NCBI GenBank assembly: GCA_023419055.1
Contig: JAEZYO010000286.1
Location: 1 to 17,549, forward strand
Source of the DNA: Pseudomonadota bacterium
Lineage (GTDB): Bacteria > Myxococcota > Polyangia > Polyangiales > Polyangiaceae
Reading direction: 5' to 3'
DNA: 17,549 nucleotides
A model generated the notes under the pieces. That model saw only the letters and a list, made by a program, of their open reading frames with translations. It was not told where the DNA came from and ran no database searches. Below are positions 1-6,816 of the stretch, piece by piece. A program made the position numbers and the translations under genes. Position 1 is the first letter of the stretch. Each line of letters starts with the position of its first letter.

Positions 1-392
1 CCTTGTCCGCCTTCACCCGGACCGTCACCGCCGCTCCCGTCGGGCACGCCGCCGACTTCGTAGCAGGTCCACTCGAGATCTCCGTTCTGGCCGCGGCACA
101 CGCACGAACCGAGCAGGCTCGGGCACACCAGGTTGCGATCGGAGCAAGGCTCGCCGGTCTTCGGAGTCTCGTCTTCGCACCCGGTCGGTCCCGTGGGCAG
201 CGAGCCGCCGGAGCCGTTCGAGGCACCCGAGCTCCCGGAGTTGCCGCCGGAGCCGCCGTTCGAGCCGCCGGTTCCGACGCTGCCACCGGTCGTGGCGCCG
301 GGACCGCCGTCGTCCTCCGTGTCGCCGCAGCCGGCGGCGAGCACGAACGTGGAAGCGAGAGAAATCACGATAGAAAGGGCCGCTCTGCGCAT
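1..392 (-). CDS. Cys-rich lipoprotein with Gly/Ser linker (partial, C-terminus outside window)
   Basis: The first 130 codons are visible, reading leftwards from an ATG at 392; the rest lies beyond the window edge. The N-terminus has a positively charged start (MRRAAL), a hydrophobic stretch and the lipobox LAAGC (Cys at about residue 22), so it should be exported and lipid-anchored. Residues about 30-65 are a low-complexity Gly/Ser/Asn linker. This is followed by a Cys-containing module (Cys at CEDE, EPCSD, LVCPS, GSCVC and WTCYE), probably disulfide-bonded outside the cytoplasm. The start is supported by a GGGAG ribosome site overlapping the stop of the upstream VWA gene, whose stop codon lies only 11 nt away, so the two are very likely co-transcribed and coupled. 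The module resembles short Cys-rich repeats common in myxobacterial lipoproteins. No biochemical function can be assigned. Confidence 0.8.
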   Translation of the reverse strand, partial: MRRAALSIVISLASTFVLAAGCGDTEDDGGPGATTGGSVGTGGSNGGSGGNSGSSGASNGSGGSLPTGPTGCEDETPKTGEPCSDRNLVCPSLLGSCVCRGQNGDLEWTCYEVGGVPDGSGGDGPGEGGQ

Positions 393-403
393 CTCGATCT
401 CCC

Positions 404-1726
404 TCACTTCACCGGGGGCACGACGCCGGACTCACATCCGAACAAGAGGTTCAGCCTCGAACCGGGGTCGTTCTGAATGCGATCGCAGGTGTCGGCGCAG
501 AGCACGATCTTGTCGTCGATCACCTGCCAGCCCTCGGTGCACTCGCCGTTCTCGTCCGGCCTCACGAGCTGAGACTGACCCGAGCCGGTGGTCACGATCA
601 GATTGACCAGGTCGGGGCTGATGACCTGCCCGTCGGGCGGCTCGGGGAAATCGTAGCTGCACGACAAGACCGCCTGGCGGATCTGGCGCAGGCCGGCGCG
701 GAGCGCGGCGCTGAAATCGGGCGCCGTGGTCATGTCCATGTGACAGTAGGGCTCGCCGTCGAGTCGACAGCCGGCTGCCGCTGTCGCTCCGAGGATGGCC
801 GCCTCGGACATCCACTCGCGGCCGTCTTCGCTGCCGGGTGAGCCGATCAAGAACGTCCGCACTCCACCTTCGCGAGCCAGCGAGATCTCGTCGACGATGG
901 GCTGCGAATCCACGGGTCGAGGCATCCCGCCTCCGAAGCCGCCGCCGTTGCCCAGATCACCCATGCACTCGAGGGTCAAGGTGGGCAGACCGTCCGTGAT
1001 CAGCACCATGAACTTCTGCCCGGGAAAATCCGCGGGCTGGAGCGAGGTCTGGAGAGCGTGGCGGTAGGCGCCGTGAGTCGGGGTCCAGCCGTTCGGCTCG
1101 GCACTGCCGAGGGCCTGGTCGAGGTCGCCGCGGTGTTGCTCCGAAAGCACGTCCACCTGAATGCCTTCTTGCGTGTTCACGCAGGCCTCGAGCGGGAGCG
1201 GCTCGTCGCTGTTTTCGTTGGCGCGGTTCGGGTAGAAGAAGAGCCCGACCGGCATCGTGTCGGGGAGCTCGCCGATCGCCTCGATCAGCGCGTCGCGGGT
1301 GATTTCCCACTTCGTCGGTCCGCCCTGTCCGCCTCCGCCGGGTTGCCCGAATCCGCCGCCGTCCTGACCTGGAGCGAGGCTCATGGACAAGCTGGTGTCC
1401 ACGACGAACTCGAGCACCGCGGGATCGCCGCCTTCGGGCTCCGCGGCCCAACCGGCACACGCGGCGTCACCCAGCGAGGACACCTCTTCCGGCGTCAGGT
1501 CGACGAGCCCTCCGTCGCGCGTACTTTCGCCGCTCGAACCGCTGGAACCGCTGCTCCCGCCGCTCGTGGTACCTCCGAAATCGACCGGCGCGCCGCTGCC
1601 GCCATTACTCGTCCCGCCGCTCCCGGTGACGGAGCTGGCAGGTTCGCCGTCCTCATCGGACGACCCGCACGCCGTGCCCATGACGGCGAACGAAAGGATG
1701 AACCCCGTCGAGATGTATTTCAGCAT
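404..1726 (-). CDS. VWA-domain (MIDAS) lipoprotein
   Basis: This 440-residue exported lipoprotein has a signal peptide ending in the lipobox VMGTAC (Cys20), a Gly/Ser/Thr linker (residues about 33-70) and a von Willebrand factor A domain (about 103-345). The metal-ion-dependent adhesion site looks intact: DTSLS at 110-114, a Thr in GWTPTHG (215/217) and the Asp of VLITDG (245). Gly-rich insertions (121-137 and 259-267) sit in surface loops. A Cys-containing tail follows (Cys356, 396, 410, 414, 431), suggesting disulfides. VWA domains generally bind protein ligands through a divalent cation; the ligand here is unknown. An upstream in-frame start at 1879 would add 51 residues before the signal peptide. 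The start at 1726 is preferred because it has GAGG seven bases upstream and puts the signal at the N-terminus. It is probably the first gene of an operon with the Cys-rich lipoprotein downstream. Confidence 0.9.
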   Translation of the reverse strand: MLKYISTGFILSFAVMGTACGSSDEDGEPASSVTGSGGTSNGGSGAPVDFGGTTSGGSSGSSGSSGESTRDGGLVDLTPEEVSSLGDAACAGWAAEPEGGDPAVLEFVVDTSLSMSLAPGQDGGGFGQPGGGGQGGPTKWEITRDALIEAIGELPDTMPVGLFFYPNRANENSDEPLPLEACVNTQEGIQVDVLSEQHRGDLDQALGSAEPNGWTPTHGAYRHALQTSLQPADFPGQKFMVLITDGLPTLTLECMGDLGNGGGFGGGMPRPVDSQPIVDEISLAREGGVRTFLIGSPGSEDGREWMSEAAILGATAAAGCRLDGEPYCHMDMTTAPDFSAALRAGLRQIRQAVLSCSYDFPEPPDGQVISPDLVNLIVTTGSGQSQLVRPDENGECTEGWQVIDDKIVLCADTCDRIQNDPGSRLNLLFGCESGVVPPVK

Positions 1727-2059
1727 GGCGATACCTCGGGCAGACCAGCCGGGGGAGGCTGAGAACGATCGACGCTTCAAAGGCTCACTTTGCAGCTCCG
1801 TCGGATGAATCCCCCGGCGTGGCAATGAAACACGCACTGTTCGTGCAAAAGAGAATCGAGAGTCGAACTGGCGCCGCAAGGCGATCGAGAATCACCGAGT
1901 CGGCGCGATGGATGAGTCGCGCGTCCTCGCTTCGACAGGCAGCGCTGCGGAGAAAAGTGTCGCTCGGCGCTGCCCAGAGCTCACGCTCGCGTCGCGGAGT
2001 TCGACGGCTACTTCATCTTTGCGGTGAAGGGCTCGCCAGCGCGGGAGCGAAGGCCTTTT
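1727..2059. other. Gene-free stretch between VWA lipoprotein and scramblase-family gene
   Basis: No convincing gene was found on either strand. The part next to 1726 should hold the promoter of the VWA gene; no clear -35/-10 pair was recognised. A small dyad GCAC-TGTTC-GTGC lies at 1834-1846. On the plus strand around 1961-2047 one frame gives a short transposase-like stretch (FDGYFIFAVKGSPAR), described under findings as a weak lead. The stretch also contains the downstream flank of the scramblase-family gene, without a recognisable T-rich terminator. Confidence 0.5.
1734..1737 (-). promoter_or_regulatory. Ribosome binding site of the VWA lipoprotein gene
   Basis: GAGG on the minus strand, seven bases before the ATG at 1726. 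It decides the start over the longer open frame that reaches back to 1879. Confidence 0.6.
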
Positions 2060-2674
2060 TCAACCTGCCTTGTGCTCGAAGTAGCGCAGATCGACGAAGA
2101 TCGCCGCGGCGAGCAACAGCAGGCGATCGTCGAGGCCGAGTGGCTCGATGAACGCGATGCGGAAACGATCGCTGTCGGTGAAGGCTTCGCGCAATAGGCC
2201 GCTCCACTTCTTCTCGATGCGCGCGACCTCGCGCCCGTCGCGCTGAAAGGAAAAGGTCCAGGGCCGCCAGAACGGCGAAGCCACCTGCATCGAGACTCGG
2301 CCGCTCGGGTCGAGCACGTCGAAGCGCTTGTGGAGGAGGCCGAAGCGCTGCTGCAGAGCGCCGAGGGGGCGACCCGACTCGAGCGCGACCTCCAGGCGCT
2401 GGAAGAACCAACGGAAGGGCTGCGTCGCTCGCATCAGAGGCGAGCGAAGCGAGTCGAAGAACGCGACTTCGAAGCGCCGCCAGTGCCCGAAGAACTGGCG
2501 CGCCAGAAAGGCCAGGCCGCCTTTGCCCTGTTCCGCCGCAAAAGCCAGCTGAGTGTCGCCGAGCTCGATGGAGTATTTGTTGCGCGTCTCGAAGCCGAAG
2601 AGCTCAGCGAGCTCACGGCGCTGGACGACGAAGAGCTCGTTGGCTCGCTCGATGCTGACGAGGGCGTTCGACAC
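2060..2674 (-). CDS. Scramblase / LURP-one-related family protein
   Basis: This 204-residue protein has the phospholipid-scramblase-like (LURP-one-related, tubby-like) fold signature. It opens with a strand pair (VVQRRELAELFGFETRNKY), has repeated beta-strand segments with 'DPSGRVSMQV' and 'WTFSFQRDGREVARIEKKW' in the middle, and ends with a hydrophobic helix and the family-like end (RLLLLAAAIFVDLRYFE). Eukaryotic scramblases move lipids between leaflets; for bacterial members the role is not established, and binding membranes via the C-terminal helix is inference. The start is a GTG at 2674; no better ATG exists and the ribosome site is weak. It lies 38 nt downstream of the OmpA-type gene on the same strand, which suggests one transcript and an envelope-related job. 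Length matches other bacterial members, and nothing indicates truncation. Confidence 0.8.
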   Translation of the reverse strand: MSNALVSIERANELFVVQRRELAELFGFETRNKYSIELGDTQLAFAAEQGKGGLAFLARQFFGHWRRFEVAFFDSLRSPLMRATQPFRWFFQRLEVALESGRPLGALQQRFGLLHKRFDVLDPSGRVSMQVASPFWRPWTFSFQRDGREVARIEKKWSGLLREAFTDSDRFRIAFIEPLGLDDRLLLLAAAIFVDLRYFEHKAG

Positions 2675-2712
2675 GGTCGCCCGAGCTTAGCAGGGGACGC
2701 CGCCGCTCGTGA

Positions 2713-3972
2713 TTAGAAGAGCCAGCCGAAGGAGACCTCGCCGTACGGCTCGAGATCGGAGAGGTCGTCCGTCTCGTCGTCCATGGCGGCCTTCAGCGAA
2801 GCGGCGTTCGCGAAGCCAGCGTCGGTGTCGATGCTGGAGTCCCCGAGCTCCGTGAAGTGGAGGAGCCCGCCGATGACGAGCGCCAGGCGCGGCCCGGCCT
2901 GGCTACCGTTGGGCCTGTAGCCGTAGCCGACGCCGAGGTGGCCGATGAGCGGCGTCGTGCGCCGCGTGTAGCTGCCGGAGTTGCCGCCGCCGTCAGCGAA
3001 ATCCGCGGAGATGCGGTAGTGGGTGAAGCCGACCCCGAGGTCGCCGATCACGGAGTGCCGATCCATGAACCAGAAGCGCCCGCGGAGCGGCACGGTGAAG
3101 GAGACGTAGCGGCCGTCGGCAGTCCCGCCCTCGCTGTTCTCGGCGTCGGCGTCGTTGAACCCGAGACCCACGCCGAGGCTGAGCTCCAGCCAGCAAATTC
3201 CGGGCTGGGTCGCGCCTTCGAGCATCACCCAAGAGTTCGGTCCGAGCGCGTTCACACGACCACCGAAGAGCCACGGACACTCCTGCTTCGCCGGCGGGGG
3301 CGGTGGGGGCGGGCTCTCGACGACGGGCGTCGGTTCGGGCTCTGGCTCGGGCTCCTGGGGGAGCGACTCCGCGCCCTTCGTCACTTGGAAGACGACGCGG
3401 CGGTTCTTGGCCCACGGGCCCTCGCAAGGCGTCGAGTCGGCGGGGACCTTGTCGTTGCACTCCGCCGGCTCCGGCACTTGCGGTTCATCTTCACCCTTGC
3501 CGACGGAGGTGACGCGGTCCTCGGGGATACCGCTCGCGACCAGCCATTTTCGCACGCTCGCAGCGCGCCGATCGGAGAGATCACGGTTGTATTCGTCCGA
3601 GCCGCGCGAGTCGGTGTGACCCTCGACCTCGATCTTGACGGTCGGGTGCTCGTCCAAGAATTTCTTGAAATCGGCAAGGGTCTTCTGCGTCTCGTCGTCC
3701 TTCCGCAGATTGTCCTTGTTGTACTCGAAGTTGATCACGCCCTCGTAGTCGAGCCTGCCTTCACGGAATTGAATCGGCGCCGAGGGCGCCTTGGGCTTGG
3801 GGGGCGGCGCTTCCTGCTTCTCGAGTGAGGCCTGCGCGTCCGCGTCCGCGTCCCCCGACGACTTGACGTTCCCGGATGCGCTCGCCGAAAACCTGCAGCC
3901 CGAGAGCGGAGCGCCGAGGGCGAGCAGGACGCTGACCTGAACGCAGGGTGAAGCGAGAAGCCTGGGAAGCAT
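2713..3972 (-). CDS. OmpA-domain lipoprotein with C-terminal beta-barrel-like region
   Basis: This 419-residue envelope protein has a signal peptide with lipobox LSGC (Cys26) and a charged linker. An OmpA/MotB-type peptidoglycan-binding domain follows (about 78-198): NFEYNKDNLRKDD, GHTDSRGSDEYNRDLSDRRA (119-138, with the Asp and Arg expected to contact diaminopimelate) and NRRVVFQV. The domain carries a small two-Cys insertion (ECNDK...TPCEG) before the NRR motif. After a PEPEP/poly-Pro linker (206-228) comes about 185 residues of alternating, Gly- and aromatic-rich strands ending in SFGWLF. A C-terminal Phe is the usual outer-membrane barrel insertion signal. This order (peptidoglycan-binding domain first, barrel last) is the reverse of classical OmpA. 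It is followed at 38 nt by the scramblase-family gene. The start ATG at 3972 is the only one that includes the whole signal peptide; its ribosome site is weak. Confidence 0.88.
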   Translation of the reverse strand: MLPRLLASPCVQVSVLLALGAPLSGCRFSASASGNVKSSGDADADAQASLEKQEAPPPKPKAPSAPIQFREGRLDYEGVINFEYNKDNLRKDDETQKTLADFKKFLDEHPTVKIEVEGHTDSRGSDEYNRDLSDRRAASVRKWLVASGIPEDRVTSVGKGEDEPQVPEPAECNDKVPADSTPCEGPWAKNRRVVFQVTKGAESLPQEPEPEPEPTPVVESPPPPPPPAKQECPWLFGGRVNALGPNSWVMLEGATQPGICWLELSLGVGLGFNDADAENSEGGTADGRYVSFTVPLRGRFWFMDRHSVIGDLGVGFTHYRISADFADGGGNSGSYTRRTTPLIGHLGVGYGYRPNGSQAGPRLALVIGGLLHFTELGDSSIDTDAGFANAASLKAAMDDETDDLSDLEPYGEVSFGWLF

Positions 3973-4135
3973 GGACCCGTTATACGACCTCTCTGCCAGA
4001 ATCTTCCCGCCAAGTTGAACGCGGGGTCATCCGCCGAGGCTGGCCGACCCGCCGATTGGGTGGACGTTTTCGCGACGAGTCGCGTGCGCTCTCCTGACAG
4101 ACCGTTGTCACGACGCTGCCCGAGGTTTCGGCGCG

Positions 4136-4141
4136 AAGGAG
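4136..4141 (+). promoter_or_regulatory. Ribosome binding site of the VOC-family gene
   Basis: AAGGAG, eight bases before the ATG at 4150. It fixes this start and rules out the in-frame ATG at 4015, which would add 45 non-conserved residues. Confidence 0.75.
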
Positions 4142-4149
4142 AAACCCTC

Positions 4150-4545
4150 ATGGCGACGAAATTCGGTGGATGCATTCTGTACGTCGAGGACGTCCTCGGC
4201 GCGGTCTCGTTCTACGAGCGAGCGTTCGGGCTGGAGCGCAAGTTCGTGGCGGAGACGAAGCTGTACGCGGAGATGAAAGGAAGCTCGACGCTGGGCTTCG
4301 CGGATCGCGGCTTCGTGAAGGGCAACATCCCGACCGAGCTCTCGAAGAGCGACCGCGGCAGCGCGCCCGTCGCGGCGGAGGTCCTGATCGTCGCCGACGA
4401 CGTCGACGGCGCGTACCGGCGAGCGATCGAGGGCGGCGCGACGGAAGTGGCGCCTCCAACGGACAAGCCGTGGAAGCAGCGCGTGGCTTACGTCCGGGAT
4501 CTCGACGGGTTCCTGGTCGAAGTCTGCTCCGAGTGGTCGCCCTAG
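4150..4545 (+). CDS. VOC superfamily (glyoxalase/bleomycin-resistance-like) protein
   Basis: This 131-residue cytosolic protein has the paired beta-alpha-beta-beta-beta modules of the vicinal oxygen chelate fold. Module 1 begins with ILYVEDVLGAVSFYERAFGL. Module 2 has VLIVADDVDGAYRRAIEGGA, then KPWKQRVAYVRDLDGFLVEV at the C-terminus. The final Glu of 'DLDGFLVEV' sits where VOC enzymes often carry a metal ligand, whereas the usual first-strand metal ligand (His/Glu after the initial Met) appears to be Gly/Cys. Metal-dependent catalysis is therefore uncertain. Substrate cannot be told from sequence; VOC members include glyoxalases, dioxygenases and antibiotic-binding proteins. The gene stands alone, divergent from the OmpA-type gene (177-bp gap) and convergent with the LEA-type lipoprotein, whose stop is only 7 nt away. 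Confidence 0.85.
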   Translation: MATKFGGCILYVEDVLGAVSFYERAFGLERKFVAETKLYAEMKGSSTLGFADRGFVKGNIPTELSKSDRGSAPVAAEVLIVADDVDGAYRRAIEGGATEVAPPTDKPWKQRVAYVRDLDGFLVEVCSEWSP

Positions 4546-4552
4546 CCGTCAG

Positions 4553-5047
4553 TCAGGGAACGGGAGCTCCTGTCGTTCCGCGCAAGCCGAGCGACAGGAG
4601 CTCGTTGCGCGTGAACTGGCCAGTGAGCGTGAAGGGCAGCGTCGTGTCGATGAGCTTACCTTCGAGCTTGGCCACGCCCGAAAAGCGATACGGCACCGGG
4701 CTATTGGAGAGCGCGTACGGAGCGAGCGCGGCGAGGTTCGACGTGCTCAGCATCAACTCGGCGGGGACTCGAGCGCTGCCCTCCGCGGGGATGCGCGTTC
4801 CCGGCGCCGCGCTGCCACGCGCGATCTCGATGCCCTCGCCGATCTGTAACGTGCCCTCGACCGAGCGCGCGTTGATCTCGAAAGAGTTCGGGTTCTTCAC
4901 CTCGAGATCGAGCAACAGCCCGACGCCGTTCGTGCCGACGCTGGCGACGCGTGCCGCGACCGGCTTCACTTCCACCGGCTTGGGTTTCGAGCAGGCGAGC
5001 AGGAGGCCGAAGGCAAGAAGAGCGATGTTTCGTCCGGGCGACGCCAT
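4553..5047 (-). CDS. LEA-14/WHy-domain lipoprotein
   Basis: This 164-residue exported lipoprotein has lipobox LLAC (Cys19), a short Lys/Pro stretch and a single late-embryogenesis-abundant group 2 (LEA-14, WHy) domain. The diagnostic pattern is LLLDLEVKNPNSFEINARSVEGTL, with the NPN motif at 52-54, followed by the characteristic alternating beta strands. LEA-14/WHy domains in bacteria are linked to desiccation or stress tolerance, but for lipoprotein versions this is by analogy only. The gene is 45 nt downstream of the small Cys-rich secreted protein on the same strand, so co-transcription is plausible. Its last 17 codons contain a 12-bp perfect inverted repeat. It ends 7 nt from the convergent VOC gene. 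No clear ribosome site was seen before the ATG at 5047. Confidence 0.88.
   Translation of the reverse strand: MASPGRNIALLAFGLLLACSKPKPVEVKPVAARVASVGTNGVGLLLDLEVKNPNSFEINARSVEGTLQIGEGIEIARGSAAPGTRIPAEGSARVPAELMLSTSNLAALAPYALSNSPVPYRFSGVAKLEGKLIDTTLPFTLTGQFTRNELLSLGLRGTTGAPVP
4564..4603. terminator. 12-bp perfect inverted repeat; possible terminator of the VOC gene
   Basis: Arms GAGCTCCTGTCG (4564-4575) and CGACAGGAGCTC (4592-4603) are exact reverse complements. In plus-strand RNA the stem can be extended by a U-G, a U-A and a C-G pair into a 10-nt loop. It begins 18 nt after the VOC stop, inside the last codons of the convergent LEA-type gene. No T-rich tail follows, so an intrinsic terminator of classical form is not shown; mRNA 3'-end protection or attenuation of converging transcription is equally possible. 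Confidence 0.5.
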
Positions 5048-5092
5048 GCGCGAGATCTAGCAAGATCGACACCGCAAATCCGGATGGGGCAA

Positions 5093-5329
5093 TTACTCGC
5101 AGATTTCTTCGGCGTTGCACGCGCAACCGCGCCCCTTGTGGCACGTGTAGCTGTCACGGATGCAGGAGTTTCCGCACGCCTTCCCCTTGTCGCAGACCTT
5201 GCAGCACTCCTCGACCGGGGTGCACGCGAGCGGCTCTGCGCTCGAGCGCGGCTCGTGGGGCGTCGCCATCCCGAGCAGGCACGAAAGGAACCCGCCGATG
5301 ATCGTGATTCTGGCAGAGCTCGCGAGCAC
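5093..5329 (-). CDS. Small Cys-rich secreted protein
   Basis: This gene was recognised by its compact Cys pattern rather than by length. With a GTG start at 5329 it is 78 residues: a short N-terminus, a hydrophobic signal-like stretch (ITIIGGFLSCLLG, residues 8-20) and a mature part with 10 Cys. The core is ECCKVCDKGKACGNSCI followed by YTCHKGRGCAC. This 'CC..C..GKACG..CI......C....GCAC' arrangement recurs in small secreted or lipid-anchored proteins of Proteobacteria and Myxococcota of unknown function; disulfides or metal binding are likely. The GTG start is chosen for the GAGGAG eight bases upstream. An ATG at 5269 (58 residues) would lose the signal and lacks a ribosome site. The open frame extends to 5950, but upstream codons look non-coding. 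The LEA-type lipoprotein follows after 45 nt. Confidence 0.72.
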   Translation of the reverse strand: MLASSARITIIGGFLSCLLGMATPHEPRSSAEPLACTPVEECCKVCDKGKACGNSCIRDSYTCHKGRGCACNAEEICE

Positions 5330-5646
5330 GCCTCCAGCTCCTCTTCGAACCTTCGACGGTACAGGTCCCTTCCACGTAGGAGCAAGAGGCGAGAGTTCGC
5401 CGGGCGGCTCGTCGGAGCAAGCGTGGTCGGCTGTCGGGATCAGTAGGCACAGGTGGGTCCGCGACCGTGGCGCGAGAGCGTCCCTCTCGTTCAACACTCC
5501 TCTGGGTGGAGGGGCGGAGCGCGTCCGACTCGTAGTGGTGAAGTAGACCGTTCGCGAGCGACTTTCGCTGCGGAAATCGCAGTCGAACGCCGCGGGCGTC
5601 GAGTCCGATGGGGGAAGCCCCGCGCCTGTGCTAAGCGCAGCCCTCG
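5330..5646. other. Divergent intergenic region, promoters expected
   Basis: About 317 bases between the Cys-rich gene (leftwards) and the diheme cytochrome gene (rightwards). It should carry both promoters; no clear -35/-10 element, operator dyad or RNA gene was recognised. Open frames on both strands cross it, but their translations are Arg/Ser/Pro-rich without coherent domains. One minus frame near 5340-5450 has a few Cys (ASCSYVEGTCTVEG), too little to call a gene. Confidence 0.5.
5338..5344 (-). promoter_or_regulatory. Ribosome binding site deciding the GTG start of the Cys-rich protein
   Basis: AGAGGAG on the minus strand with an 8-nt spacer to GTG 5329. It favours the 78-residue form with a signal peptide over the 58-residue ATG form. 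Confidence 0.6.
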
Positions 5647-6798
5647 ATGCGGTCTCGGTTGGTGGTGGCTCTCCCGCTCGTGGTGCTCTCGACCCAGTGT
5701 GGGTCCGATCCGGAAGTATCCGAGCCGTCGCAGGGTCAGCACGGCGAGGCCGGGACGAATGGCGAAGGTGGTGCGCCCAGCGAGGGAGGAGCCTCCGCCG
5801 GAGCCGGCGCGCCGAGCGATGGCGGAGCTGAGAGCTCGTCCGAGGCGGGCGCAGGCGGAGCAGGTCCGAGCTCCTTCTTGGACAGCGACCTCCGCGGAGC
5901 GCTGCCCGAGCGGCTGTCCGCCCTCGGTCTCTATCCGGAGCTTCCGTCACGAGAGAGCTGGCACGAACGAGCCGCTTACTACGAGCCGCGCTACCCGCTC
6001 TGGTCGAACGGGAGCGACAAACAGCGCTTCATCGTCTTGCCCGAGGGCGCTTCGGTCGATACCTCGGGTTCGAGTTGGGAGTTTCCCGTAGGGACGACGT
6101 TCTTCAAGACCTTCTCCTATCCCGAGGGCAAAGAGCGCGACCGAGCGATCGAGACTCGCGTGCTGCGCCGCACCGACGACGGCTACGAGTTCGCGGCGTA
6201 CCGCTGGCTTTCCGATCAGACCGACGCGGAGCTCCTCGACGGTCAGAAGTCGGTTCGGGTCGCGGTGGAGCTCGACGGGGAGAGCTTCGAGCATCAGATC
6301 CCGTCGAGGCTCGAGTGCCGGACTTGTCACGAGTCACAAGAGCCTCGCGTGATCGGCTTCGACGAGCTCCGTTTGAACCACGCGCTGGAAGGGGCCGAGA
6401 GCACCCAGCTCGCGGCGTTGTTCGAGCGTGAAGTGCTGAGCGAGTCTCCGGAAGAGCCCGCCTCCATCGAGCACGAAGACCCCACGACGCGCAAGGTGCT
6501 CGAGTACCTGCACGGCAACTGCGCGCACTGCCACAACGGGAGCGACGGCCCTTCATCGGCCTTCGATTTGCGCTACCCGGTCGCGCTCGAGAACTTGATC
6601 GGGGTCGAGACCACCTCGGAGCTCTTCGGCGGGCTCCGGGTGAGCCCCGGCGAGCCCGAAGCGAGCGCGCTCTACAAGGGCATCACGCGTAACGTCGAGG
6701 GCGGCGACGCTCAGCCCATGCCACCGGTCGGTGTACAACGAGTGGATACGGAAGCCGCTGCCCTGTTCTACGACTGGATCTCGAGCCTCGCTCCGTGA
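5647..6798 (+). CDS. Diheme c-type cytochrome lipoprotein (SO2930/HNE_0200-like family)
   Basis: This 383-residue exported protein has a hydrophobic leader ending in STQC (Cys18), a lipobox-like site with an unusual Gln at -1. A Gly/Ala/Ser/Glu linker follows (about 28-75), then a conserved body. The body matches the TIGR03806-type pattern: YPLWSNGSDKQRFIVLPEG, WEFPVGTTFFKTFSYP, ETRVLRRTDDGYEFAAYRW, then two haem-attachment motifs, CRTCH (224-228) and CAHCH (292-296). MPP at 358-360 near the end may supply a Met axial ligand. Members are predicted periplasmic or surface electron carriers of undefined pathway, often next to PQQ-type dehydrogenases. Here such a gene follows after 18 nt, suggesting that the cytochrome accepts its electrons. 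No strong ribosome site precedes the ATG at 5647. Confidence 0.88.
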   Translation: MRSRLVVALPLVVLSTQCGSDPEVSEPSQGQHGEAGTNGEGGAPSEGGASAGAGAPSDGGAESSSEAGAGGAGPSSFLDSDLRGALPERLSALGLYPELPSRESWHERAAYYEPRYPLWSNGSDKQRFIVLPEGASVDTSGSSWEFPVGTTFFKTFSYPEGKERDRAIETRVLRRTDDGYEFAAYRWLSDQTDAELLDGQKSVRVAVELDGESFEHQIPSRLECRTCHESQEPRVIGFDELRLNHALEGAESTQLAALFEREVLSESPEEPASIEHEDPTTRKVLEYLHGNCAHCHNGSDGPSSAFDLRYPVALENLIGVETTSELFGGLRVSPGEPEASALYKGITRNVEGGDAQPMPPVGVQRVDTEAAALFYDWISSLAP

Positions 6799-6816
6799 GG
6801 CGCCACGCACACTGAC

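Noticed and set aside
2857..3828. 323-codon open frame on the plus strand
   Set aside because: Antisense to the OmpA-type gene; Arg/Val/Ala-rich with no recognisable domain.
5330..5950. N-terminal extension of the Cys-rich protein frame
   Set aside because: About 207 extra residues that are Arg/Pro/Ser-rich, partly antisense to the cytochrome gene, and would bury the signal peptide; a ribosome site marks GTG 5329 instead.
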